From positions 248,001-312,000 of the forward strand of contig JAPFBL010000366.1 of assembly GCA_026182355.1 (NCBI GenBank): a stretch of 64,000 nt of DNA, written 5' to 3'. Below, piece after piece: positions 28,692 to 42,180 of the stretch (position 1 is the stretch's first letter; every line of letters begins with the position of its first letter). Under the pieces are notes generated by a model. The model made no database searches. It had not been told where the DNA came from and was given only the letters and a program-made list of their open reading frames with translations. This DNA comes from Hermatobates lingyangjiaoensis. Lineage: Eukaryota; Arthropoda; Insecta; Hemiptera; Hermatobatidae. A program made the position numbers and the translations under genes.

Positions 28692-31600
28692 CACTATACA
28701 ATACTATGCAAACTGACGACAAATTCCCATTTAGATAGTAAATTATAATTAATTGTATATATTTTTACAAATTTTGATTTGTTTGCAATGATGTGATTGT
28801 AGAGGAGGCAATGCCAGCCCTTCGAGCGGCTGAAGCTGCCCTCAAGTCTCTCAACAAGAGTGACATTAGTGAAGTTCGAGCCCTACAGCGACCTCCAGAA
28901 GGTGTCAAAATGGTGCTAGAGGTCATTTGTATTGTCAAGAATGTCAAACCAATCAAGGTAATTTTAAAAAATTGAGATTAATATGTTGAACACGTTTCAT
29001 TTAATTAATCATTATTATATTGGGTAGAATTAATATGTGGGTCTCGAGCTAGTACAACGTTAGGTACTTGTTAAAGACCAAAATATAATTAATTTAGGTA
29101 AAATGAGGGACTCCAGAGCGAGTGGGGAATGCAAACAGACATACATATTGGAAATGAAATAAATATATATTTGAAAAGGTAGTAGAATACATCATTGGTT
29201 ATATTTCTTAGGAAAGACTATTTAGTTAAAAATAAAAAGCACATGCTTTAAAAAAATACTACGAATATAATTACATGATTTTTCTTGTGTCTACAGTACT
29301 TTCTGTACATCTATTGCAAGAAAAATTAAAATGTGAAACATTCATTGAAGAAACTTCTCTAAATTAGTTCAAAATTCGGTTTCATATGATTACATCTCAA
29401 ATTAGTTACCTTAAATAAGCATACAAATTTTTGTTTTTCCAATAAATCTATGATGAATATTCAAATGGGTACTAAGAAAAGATATTTTTATTTTGTTGGT
29501 ATTTTTTCAATGCAAAGTTTGGTTTATTTTTAATTACTTTATTTATTTTCCTACGTTCATCTTTGCTGATTATTTAAATAAATAAATTTAATGTAATTAC
29601 GATATATATATTTCTATTGTAGGGACCATAGATAAAAAATATCCTGAATTATTAAATTCTGTGAAATGTAAACTTACTGATGTTTTTGTATGTAAGTAAT
29701 GATACTATGACTAATATAATTATTTAATGAGAAAATTATTATTTATTAGAAAATAATTATTTAATTTATAATATAATATTTCATAAAATATGTTTAATAT
29801 TTAAATATTACATAATATTTTTAAATGGCAATGATTATAAATATATATTATTTTGAATTTAATTAATTCTGTAAAATGAAGTTCTAATTTCACTTGAAGT
29901 TGTTATGCATGATAGTGATGATAATATAACTTGTTATTAGTAATTAGTTATTTTAAGATTGGTGAACTAATTTGGTAGGAGGAATAACAATAGAAACAAT
30001 TTGCAGGTTGCAGGGGCAAAGTTAGGTGAAAAAGTTTTAGACTATTGGGAACCGGCAAGAAATATGATCTCAGATCCTGGAGCCTTTCTTAATTCTCTAC
30101 TTTTTTTTGACAAGGAAAACCTTTCAGAAGCTCACATCAAGAAAATACAACCATACATCGATAATCCTGACTTCAGACCTGCGAAAATCATTAAGGTAAT
30201 TTATTTTGTTAAGTAGAAAACTTGAAAGAGTTAAACTTAAATCATGGAAACTTGTACGAGAAGAAACTTCAGTATACTCTAAGTAAAAATATCACACAGA
30301 GGAAACAGTTTAGGCAAGTAATTTCCCTGAGGCATAATTTTTTATCTATACATTTTTTGTCATATCCTTGGTTCCCTGAAAACTGGAAGTTAAAATCTTG
30401 CCCCGAGACATAGATTTTTCATGTAGAATATAGAAAATTTGGTACAACCCCTTGGAGATGACGTAATGCTCTCGGTCTCAAGCATTACCTGTACGATGCC
30501 TGATATTTGTTATAAGGTTCCTACTGCTCAAATAAATCTGAGTGAGGTTCAGATGTAGTACAGGTTGAACCACCCTAATCCGGCTACCACTGGATTTAGA
30601 CTGCGGGATCATGGAAAATTCTGAACTATAGGTGGTCCCAAAGCACCCTCTTATACTTCTATTTACCCTGCATCATGCTGTACAAGTTACCTGTAACATT
30701 GTTTTGATATATGATAGTTGTTTCTTGAGTATTTAGTCCAAAGTTAACTACTTCTGACGTTTCTCCAAAAATTTTCAAGGCTTCTTTTTTTGAAGAAAAA
30801 CTATTTAAGATGTATTTATTAAACATCATCATAACAGACACAGGCTGTTAGATAAATGAATCTAACTTAAACAGTTTTTATTAAAAAAAAAACCTTGAAA
30901 ATGACGATCAATTATTGACAAAATGTCGACTTATAATAAGGAGTAATTAATCTTTGGAGCAAAACCTCAAGAAACCCATTTTAAAATTTAAGAATCAGTG
31001 GTCGAGAAGCTATGTCAATATACGATTGTTAAATTACATGACAAATATATTTACAGAAGTATATAGAATAAAAAAGAAAATAGTCTATGATACATCATAA
31101 CCAATAAGTGCAACAGAATTATATAACATAACGAAATAGTTACAGCACTGAACCTGTGCTACAATGATGTTTTTCTGGAAGTAAGAAAAATATAAAATAA
31201 GACGAAAAACAAAACGAAAATTAAGAGTGCACAGCAGTTAAACTACAGTTTTTACTGTAGTTTTATAACACATAAAAATTTGTATTACATACAAATAATA
31301 AAATGTATGGTACGCTTATGCAAATACCTTATGCATCAGCTTGAGAACTCAGCACAGGTGTATTGAGATACTGTAACTCCAAGTTATATTACAAAAAAAA
31401 AATGATGCCAGATTATTGTTGTTGAAAGAATAACCGATTAAGGAGGTTCAACATGTACTCTGAATGTAGAATCAACCTAGTAATGGTGTTAGCTTATGGC
31501 TACAATGAGCACCAAATAGGCAATTAGTACAGGGGATCACTTTCTGCCTCTAAAAGGTAAAACCCAGAAGTATGAACTTTTGGGAAGACATACCAATTAC

Positions 31601-32493
31601 TTTAATTTAAAAGGATAATGTACGCTAAGGTTTTTTTTTATAAATAATAGGTGATATTATGTACAGATGAACATGATAATGACATCGATGTTTCTGTAAA
31701 GTATAAAATTCAGTGTCAGTGAGATCAAACTGCATTTAGGTCATTTTGAGTACGGTCTATACGAAGCTGTAGGTAAGAGAAAAAAAAAAGTCATGGAAGG
31801 GCCAGATTCAGCACACTAAAAGGAAGGTATTTTTGGAGCTCACAATGACCAAGTGTAAGTTGAAAATAATTACTATGCAACATTAAATATTGGATTCCGT
31901 TTAATTGCTACGGAGCAATTCATTGAATAAATTCAATCAGTTAATTTTTAATTAAGTAATTAATTTAAACAATTAAAATTCATTACTTTTTAATTCAGTG
32001 TTCCATAAGATATCCAAGATTAAAATTATATGGACTAGGTTAAGCCGAATAATAAATCAAGAATCGACACAAACTAGGTCTCATTGTCTTCCTGAACACT
32101 ACAACTCAAACTGATAATTCAGTTTGCTCTTGACAATGTATGGGTCCCAAATCTCGATCGAGGTAATATGATATATTCCTATAATAATATTAATAGTTGA
32201 AAGTGAATTAAGCAATAGAAATGAAAGGAAAAACAGTTAATCTCAAGTTTTTGGTTCAGTCATCTTCAGAAGAACAAGGTAGGGAAACCAAACCGTACGA
32301 TGCAGTGAAATCTCTGACGGCTTCTAATCATATCTGTGTCGTGCGTTTAGTATCCCTCCCTTTCCTCCCCTGAGGACGGTTGGAATCAAAATTAGTTTGT
32401 GAGTTGTTTTCCTTTTATTTAAATTTGTATACTAACTTTAAACTAATGCTATCCATTCCAGGTTTTCAAAATTAAGTTTTTAAAACATTCAAT

Positions 32494-32529
<36 letters not shown>

Positions 32530-32848
32530 TATATATATATATATATATATACACCCCTTAAAATTCGAAAAAACGATCCAAACTGGACGCAAATCAGTTC
32601 ACAAACGAAGAAAGGCAACACACAGAGAAAGAGACACACTTACAAACTCAAATTTTCGGATGATCCGTCTTCAGGAGAAAAGAGAGAATGGGCGACCAAG
32701 CACGCCGGAAACACAACGGCAGGAAACCGTCGTGTTTCCGGCGTGCTTGGTCGCCCATTCTCTCTTTTCTCCTGAAGACGGATCATCCGAAAATTTGAGT
32801 TTGTAAGTGTGTCTCTTTCTCTGTGTGTTGCCTTTCTTCGTTTGTGAA

Positions 32849-32905
<57 letters not shown>

Positions 32906-35900
32906 TATATATATACAATTTTCTATTGATGAAACTCATAATGTTTTGTGTGTTTAGGTGTCAAAGGCGTGTACATCGCTATGCCAGTGGGTTCATGCCA
33001 TGTACCAGTACTACTTTGTCAATCTCAACGTAGCTCCTAAAAAGGCCAAACTGGCAGAGGCCATGGATCGACTGGAGCAAACAGAACATACTCTCGCTAA
33101 ATCAAGAGCTCGAATGAAAAAGGTATATATTCTGTCAATTTAAGCAGGCAAATTACTTTAGTTTTTTATGCAGGGAGATTATATTGTTGGTATTGCTAGC
33201 AGTGTACTGTGTCCTTGTTCTCACTACCTAGATATCAGTAAATTGAAGTTTATAGGATGTCAAAATTTTCACAGTTTTCCTCTGAATTTGGTTCATATTA
33301 ACTAGTATCGGTAAAAAACATAATAAATCACTAAAAATTATGAAAATAGGTCTTTAAGTTTTTGCTACTGGAAGAGTTAGATAATTAAACATAATAATAA
33401 AAACATTCAAAAATTAATAATTGTTAGATAATTAATAAAATAATCACTTTTGACAATTTTTTCTGAGAGTGGGAATGACATTTAAATATTTAAAATCTAA
33501 TAGAACCAGATATTGAAAATTCAGCAGCAATCTCATTGTTTTATACATTATGTGAGAGTGACGCTGTCATTGTCAAAAGTGTACAGGGACTATCGGTCTA
33601 CTGTGAAAAGTTTCTTGAAGCGAGCAAGCACGAGTATAGAAGTCGAGTAAACACATCCTCAAGAGACACCACGGGAGAATATATTTAACATGGAATCCAT
33701 GAATGGCGGAGAGAAACAGAGATAATGAGATAAATGAAAGCCTTCCCGGAAGGTTTCAGTTCCCATGAGTAAAAAGTAATATTAATAAAATTATTCTTCC
33801 AACCAATTTGACCTATACTTTTTTTTAAATATTGGTAAGCTTACAATATTATAGAAATGTACTTCATTTTTTTGTACATATATTTTATAATATATATTTT
33901 TAAATAACGCCCCACATTTAGCTTGTATCTGTTTTCTGTATAATTTCTCCAATTTCCGGAATTCTTTCCTCGTCTCTTCATTAAAACTATAAAGTTTATC
34001 ACCAATATTACTAATCAGCATGTTTCGAATGTACCACATTCATTACCAGGAGAATAATGAGAATAATAGTGAGTTAGTCAGTTTATATATAGAAGATGAA
34101 TTTGTACAGTAATGTTTACAGGACATCTATGCTAATCTAGGATCAGTCTGTTGCAAAACGATTTTAAAATTCTACAAGAATTGCTATGTCTTCCATTTTA
34201 AATTAAAATTACTGGAAGCAATAATAATTGAAGAAAAACAGCCAGCCATAAACATCCAACTTAGTAATTCTTGTAGAATTTTAAAATTGTTTTCCAGCAT
34301 ACCGATCAGGTCTGAATTACAACAGATTAGCCTGGTTGAAGGTGAGTCCAACCACCCTACTTTAATTCCCCAAAATGCTGCCTGATTCAAGAGCGATGTC
34401 CTGTAAACATTCCTGTACAAATCCCTTGCTTCTATATATAAACTGACTAACTCGCTATTATTCTCATTATTGTCCTGATGATGAATGTGGCACATTCGAA
34501 ACTTGTCGACTAGTAATATTGACGATAAGCCTTATAGTTTTAATGAAGAGAGGAGGAAGGAATTCTGGAAATTGAAGAAATTAAGTAGGAAACAAATACA
34601 AGCCAAATATGGGGCGTTATTTAATAATATATTTTTAAATGAAGGACTGCTTCCAACTTTTAAAATATATTATAACAGTAAATATACTGTTTATATTTGT
34701 CAGTGATTTCTCCTTCATGGGGAAAGGTGATAGAGAAAAAACTGATATATCTTGAATATTTTTGGTGATGGATATATCTATATCTACTGTTGTTAATGTC
34801 GTACCAATTAATTAGGCATACAAAATCATGGTAGAAAACAACCAGGGTTAAGGCATTTATAACCACCCTTCCTTAGCCGAGACAAGCGGCCTTAACCTCT
34901 AAGCCTCTGAATAATAGGGATGCTTTTCGTAAATTAATCTGTACGTTGGTACAAGTTGTAATTAGAATGCAGATTTTTTTAAATTTATATGATATAAAAT
35001 AAATAAAAATACTATTAGTTGATACATGTATTAATTGGTATGTTCAGGTGATGGATGGGTTGGCCCTGTTGAATGAAAGACTACAGGAAACAATGGATAA
35101 GAAGGAGGACTTGGAAAGGACGTCTAATTTGTGTCAGACCCGTATGAACCAAGCTTTCAGACTTGTCAACGGACTGAGCAACGAAAGAAATCGCTGGATC
35201 CAGTCCATTGAGGTGATGCAAGACACTCTGGTTAATATAGTCGGTGATATTTTAATCAGTTCAGGTATCCCCAGGTCTTTTACAAATAATAAATTATTTA
35301 CTTTTGAATAGAGGCGCTTTCATCAACAAGACTCATATACAGGTGCAGTTGCCTATTTGGCACCATTCACTGATAAATACCGACGAGTGTTACTCAATGA
35401 CTGGAGACAAATTTTAGCAGACCGTGATGTGCCTCACAGCTCCAATTGTGACCCTGTCAACACTCTCGGTGAACCTGTGGCGATTCGACGTTGGCAACTA
35501 AATGGCCTTCCTCGGGACTACTTCTCGACTGAGAATGCCATTCTCGTCTTCAACTCCAAGCGATGGCCGCTTTTCATCGACCCTCAGGGCCAAGCAAACA
35601 AGTGGATCAAAAATACAGTCAGTCTACCTTATATCTATAATGCAATGTTCTATACCTGGTATACTTATTTAAACAAAGAAGCAAAGAAACTGAGGAAGAA
35701 CTTCTTTCTCTATGTGTTCATTCCTAAGTCTTTTTTCGCTCTAATTGTACGTTATATATATAAAACGATATTTAACAATAAACACGTGAAATAACAATCA
35801 ATGATGACACTACAATTAAAAATGAAAAAAAAAAGAATACGAACAACCTTAACAAGTGGAGTTCGTCAAAGTCAAGTCTAGTTGGGTTTTTGACTCTGAC

Positions 35901-38900
35901 GAAGATCGCTTGTTATGGTTGAAAGATCTTAGTCTTTTTTTCCGATTTCTTATTGTGGTTTGATCATTAAATGTATATATTGATAAAAGTATCGATCTTG
36001 GAATAGAAACAATACTAAAGTTTATCGAGTCTTGGTCAGTTCTTCAGGTTCAAATTAAACTCTCAGTACCAACGTTTTGGTTTTTATTTAAAATCTTTTT
36101 CATAGGGAAAAGTATAAGATTTTGAAACAGAAAAACTAAGAATTACATTAAAGATTTTTTTTTAAAGAAAAATATAGTATGTGGATTTTAATAATAACTG
36201 TCTAGTTTGAATAAACACGTGACACTGTTCATTCAAAGTAGACAGTTGAAGTTGAAATCCACAGACTATTTTTATTTGTAAAATAATTTGTAATGTAACA
36301 TTTAGTTTTTCTAGTTTATATTTCAGAATGGCTACAGAAATTGAACAACTATACCTGATAAACGCACATAAAAGAAATCACAGAAATGCTTTATATTTTG
36401 ACGTCATCATCAGGTAGTGTTGGGTTTTTTGGTTGATTGTTCTTGTTTGGTTTTTTTTCAGTATAAAGGGCAAGACTTGGTGGTGCTGAAGTTAAACGAG
36501 CGAGATTTAATGAGGCAAGTAGAGGCTTCTGTGACTTTTGGCAAGGTAGTTGTTATAGAGAACGTGGCCACTGAACTCGATCCATCGCTTGACCCCATAC
36601 TGGTCAGGCAGACGTTCATGCAGGGTGGCCAGAAGTGGATCAAGTTGGGCGAATCTGTTATTCCCTACAGTGACAACTTTAAGCTTTACTTCACTACTAA
36701 GCTTCCCAATCCACACTATACTCCGGAGATATCGACAAAAGTTCTCATAGTCAACTTTATGCTGGTCCCTAGGTATTCTTCTTTATTAGTTGATTAATTA
36801 ATTGATTTAGTTATTTATATCATTCCTATGTTTTGTCAGTGGCGTAGCAACTGTTTTTGCCACCTCCCCCCCTGCTGTAAAAATTCCAGAAAATTTTCAA
36901 AATATTTTATTTTTATGGAATTACAATCGAGGATCTAATTTTTGACTGCTGTTATTAGTCCCAGACATTCATGTTACTGCAGTGCTCACATAAGTATACA
37001 GTCGCCATCATAGGAAACTAAAAATCTTTCAAAACACAAACATATAATTCAAATTTTAAAAGAAATGTTAAATTAAATTAATTTACTATGCAAAGAAATT
37101 TGATAAACTTTCAACCCCTTTAAACAAGCAACTTATCAAAAATTTAAAATAAATTTATTTTTAATTTTCAAATGTTACAGTTGAAAAATCCGTTTAAAAA
37201 CATAAGTATTACACACATAAAATATAAAAATATTTTTTTTTTATTTTTTGTTAGCTTTTTATTATTTTAATTTTTTTATAATTTCATCCCTTCAAAATGC
37301 GCCCTCTGGCGCGTTCCTCCCCTCTCCCCCTGCTACGCCACTGTGGTTTGTTTATGTGTTATATTCTCTTCGTCCCTTGTTGAGGATTTTAATCCGTCGG
37401 TTCTGAGCCTGTATGCTGTCAAGTACTTGCGATAGAATAAAATAAGAGTATTTTAAATAGACATTTCTTTAAGGTAATTTAATTGTATACATGTATCTTG
37501 GCTATTCTATTGGCCTTAAATGTGATATTTTTACAGCTCTTCCGCAAATTCTCTGTTTACAGAACAACCACAAAAAAAATATTCAATGAAAAATTTAAAA
37601 AATTACCCAGATTTATAGTTTGTAGTTGAAAATCAGTTTTAGTATTGTGGTTTATAGCCTTTTGTACTATAAAGTCTAAGTTTCATCTTTTTCCTTGAAG
37701 TCTGTATAGCCGCTTTTTTTTGTATCATTAGGTCCTGTGATGTGAGCCTTTTATGTAGGTAGATTCCCAGTTAATGAACATCCCTAAGGAAGATTACTTT
37801 TCAGAAATATAATATAGAAAAGTTCAGTAGATACTAATAACACAGTTCAATTATGTATCACTCATATTATGTTTCCCTACTCTAAATACATTAGAGTTAG
37901 GAATTTAGGAATCCCAATGTAGAATGGCATGGTGTCCCAATGTTGTATGGTGTCACAAATGGTGCCAATTTTCGACCTATGTGCGCTATCGTGGGACGGC
38001 CATTGTACCCTAAAGTTATCCTCTTCCCTGTTTTGGCTTTCCCTTCCTCACTTGGTAGTAAAGTGATTGCCACAATTTACTGTTGCAAAGTCTAAGTCGA
38101 AAAAATAACTCTGACTCCTAAATATTGTATTTACAAGTTAGATATATTATTATATTTACTTATAAAATATGTGAATTGTTATATATTACATCGTATATAT
38201 CCATTTTATGTAATATAACTGTCATTCTTTGCTTCTCTCGGCTAGATTAATTTTATAATTTGCGATTCTATCTTACACTTAGTGTTTTCATAATGCGAAC
38301 TTTTTCATAATGTTTCATAAGTGAACTGCATCTATGTTTCAGTTTTTAACATATAATTGAAGTCTGCCAGTTGTCGATATTCTCTTTCTCCGTAAGGTGG
38401 CAACACTGACGGAGTGTTTTGAAAATTGAACAAAACTTCAGTTTTGTCTTACTTTCCGAGAGGTCATGTCGGCAGATGTTGAAATATTGTAGTGACTTTT
38501 TGTGTTTTCTCCGATGTATTTTCTACAGTGATTTTATTAGATGTAAGCATTCAATTATTATAAGGACCTTTTGTAAGGAATTGGAATGATGAATTTGGTC
38601 CTTGTAATGACTTAGAGTGATTTAATTTTTTATTTAAAATAAAAATAAATTTTTTCAGTGGACTCCAAGACCAGCTATTAGCTCTAGTTGCAATGGAGGA
38701 AAGGCCTGATCTAGAAGAAACAAGGAGCAGGATAATAGTGAGTATTGCTCAGATGAAGCAAGACTTGAAAGATTTGGAGGACCGCATCCTTTTCAAGCTG
38801 TCCACTTCTGAAGGCAATCCTGTCGATGACATTGCTCTTATTGATTCTCTCGAAGAGTCTAAGTCTGTCAGCGAAGACATTAGGGTAAGTTTAATTCTTT

Positions 38901-41900
38901 CTAAAAACACGATCCTTCTATTTTCATTGTTAAGATTAACTTTTCTGATTTAATTTGAGAGTGGCTGAATGAATGAAGAAAAAGATACAACATGTATATA
39001 AAAGCACTAAGGCTCTAAGTGACCACGGAACAAGTAATGCTTGTCTTGCTCGTTTTAAAATCATTGACTCCATGTAGAGGACATTTCCAAAAATGACATC
39101 ATATTTTGTATAAATACCCAATATACGAAAAAGAAAGGTCCAAGTTCAAAAAAGAAGTGATTATACAAGGTGGAAAGTGGCCAATGACTGAGTGCGAAAT
39201 GTGTTATTGAAATTCGTAAATTTATAAAATTTGTAAATTCCGTAGACATAGACAAATTGTAACATAACCCTTAAGTGTATATATATATCCAACGACCAAC
39301 GAATATTACCATGCACAACAGTGCATGTCGAAAATAGCAGTTCCGGACCAGAGGCCCACTACTGCTAGATTCTCATTCTGCTGTTTTTGTTGGGTCAGTA
39401 AACAATGTCAAGAATGGGGGAGTCAGTCAGTAAGGGAATATGTCGTCTTCGTGGTCGTTTGGTCTTCAGGCTTTGAATTCTCTGAGGTACTGTATACTTT
39501 TGGAGTCATGTGGTCATCATTTTTAGTTTAAGTAGGAAACTTTGAGGATCGTGGGATTAGGAAGGGTTGAGAGTAGGATTTAGTTCCCGAACAAGGAGAT
39601 TTGGATGGGTGGAAAGTTTTTTGTCTTCATTACTGGCAAGTCGAGCAATGTAGGAATTGATAGATTCCAAACTCAAATCATGTTGAATATCAACATTTCT
39701 GGAGTACCATGGAGCCCTAGCTATAAGGCGGGCACATTTATTCTGTACTATTTGGATGCATTTCTTGTTTGTGGTCGCCGCTAAGTATTTACGAGTATGT
39801 GCTATTATAAGACCTAAAATATTAATTATAAGAATATCAATAATATAATTGTCATAATTTATGATATTAAGTATCAAATATTATACAGTACCTTTTACAC
39901 TGTATTTTTCTAAATTTAACAATTTAGTAAAATTTTTACAATTTAAACAATTTTCTAAATTATTTAACAATTAATTATATGTTTATATTATTATTATTTG
40001 GAAATTAATCCCTGTAATCTATGTAAGAGAACAGGGTATAAATAAACTCCCTGATTTGAGGTTACCCAAATCAGGAAAACAAAAAAAATAGGGTAATAAC
40101 TGATGCCATGCTGATTGACTGAGTATTTGAGGGATGGATTAAGGACTACTCTTGTTCTAAGCCCAGACCATTCTTTCTAAACTAAGCCATTGTATTTTAG
40201 TTTTTTTCCTGTTAATTATAAGTACAGAAATATATCCAGTTGAAAAATGAATAAATTATATTTGGCAGTTTGCGCTATCTGGAGATCCTCAAAAACATAA
40301 TAGATCAATTTTGGGTGCCTTGGTGGTTGAGAAGACAAGCGTTCTTGCTACGGAGATGTGGTTTGATCTCTTTAATCCTTTGTTGGTTTTGCTGACCAAA
40401 CTGTATTTCTGATACTAATTAGTTTGCATCTAGTTTTGTAATTTAGTTACAGTGATTTGTAAATTTTGTAATTTAGCTAGTCACTGTAATTGATTCGCAT
40501 ATGAGAAAAAAATCTATTTTAATACTAAACGAGTTTTTCTGGTGGCACTCTCTAAACTTTGTGACATACAAATGTTGCAGATTTCATAGATGAAAATGAC
40601 AGTGTAAATATGTTTTATTTAATTTAAATTGCTTCATAATTATTTTTGCAATACACTTCTCATTAGTCGACAGCTGAATACTAAAATGTTATCAACCAGC
40701 TAGTATTTTTTTTTTTTTTTTTTTTTTTTTTTGTAAGGAGGTGAAATGAATTTACTCACATAGTGCTGGGCTCCCAGTATAAACCAGACTACCAACTAAA
40801 ACACCCCCTTTTTCACCTAGGACCTAGCCTGGAACTGTTTTCCACATTACTTCAGGCTTGGTCGTAGCTTACCTTAGGAGAGGCATACTTACTTTATTAT
40901 TCTCCTAGATATTCCAAGTATCGCTTTTTCGTAGTCAATATCGTTCTGACTAGGCCATCTACCATATTCCATGCCCCAGAACTCCGGATCATTTTTTCAA
41001 TGATCGTTTCTGGGGAGAATATGCCTATTCTTTGTATCAAGTCTCTCCTCTGGCTGTTCCATTTGGGACAAGAAAAGAATGTGTGTTCGACATCATCTAA
41101 CGCTGGACAATACAGGCGCTCGGATGTTTAGTGCTTCCCTATCTTGCACAGGTAGGCGCGGAAGTAACCATGGCCACTCAGAAATTGCGTGAGGTAATAT
41201 CCCACCTCTCCATGACCTATCAACCAGCTAGTATAGGCGAAGAAGTGTTATATTTAACACTCTCTACCGTGACTTTAACCTTTGACCTACTATAAATATG
41301 ACCCTTTTGAATCTTCTCAAGTATAATTCTTAATTAATTTGTAAAATGTCATTAAGAATAGTAAATCCATTTGTGATTGTATAGCATAACAGACAAAACT
41401 ACAAATAATTTTATGGATAAAAGACATGTAATTTACAATTACTAACTAAAATGTAATATTTACAGGAGAGAGTGGAGAGTTCAGGCAAGACCCAAGAGAT
41501 CATTGACCAGATCCGGAGCGAGTATGTCCCTGTGGCTAGAAGAGCACAGATACTTTATTTCTGTCTTGCAGACCTAGCCAGTGTCGACCCCATGTATCAA
41601 TACAGTCTCGAGTGGTTCACCAAGATATTCGTGAACAGTATGGCTAAGACTGCTAAAAACTGTATGCAGTACCAATTATAATAGTCTTATACGTTATTTA
41701 AAAGATACTTATGTTGTTTTGGGGGTTAATGTGTCATAATGGAAATATACGAGATGCTAAATCACATTTGCCAAATGGGAGATGTAAATAGTGGATGTTT
41801 ATGGTAAAAAAAGGTAAGTAAATCAGTCTACGAGTGGTGTTGGAGGAGAAGGTTGGCGGGTTTATTCTAATTAGCCTCAATATAGGTAGTAAGTTTAGAA

Positions 41901-42146
41901 ACAAAAAAATTAAATGATTCACACTATGGCCTCTGACTTTGGAGAACCAGTCATCAGGAGAAAGAAACGAGGAAAACCAGCTCACTGGCTAATTGTACAT
42001 GTACACCGATCAAGTGACCGTTTCTTAGAGTTTGATCTGTCTTCTTCATTACACTCTGCTATGAGGGTTGAACACAAAAATAGTAGTTTATAGTGAACCA
42101 GTTGTTTATTTTTCTAATTTGCTTGCGAACAAACACACACACACAT

Positions 42147-42180
<34 letters not shown>

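Larger units (their letters stand above)
32590..32852. mobile_element. Near-perfect foldback with paired hammerhead motifs in (TA)n
   Basis: Arms of about 120 bp (for example cgaccaagcacgccggaaac and gtttccggcgtgcttggtcg) flank a short loop at about 32715-32730. Each arm has an outward-facing hammerhead-like motif. (TA)n borders both sides (32528-32551 nearby, 32853-32916). Arm identity is so high that the element should be young. Confidence 0.88.
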
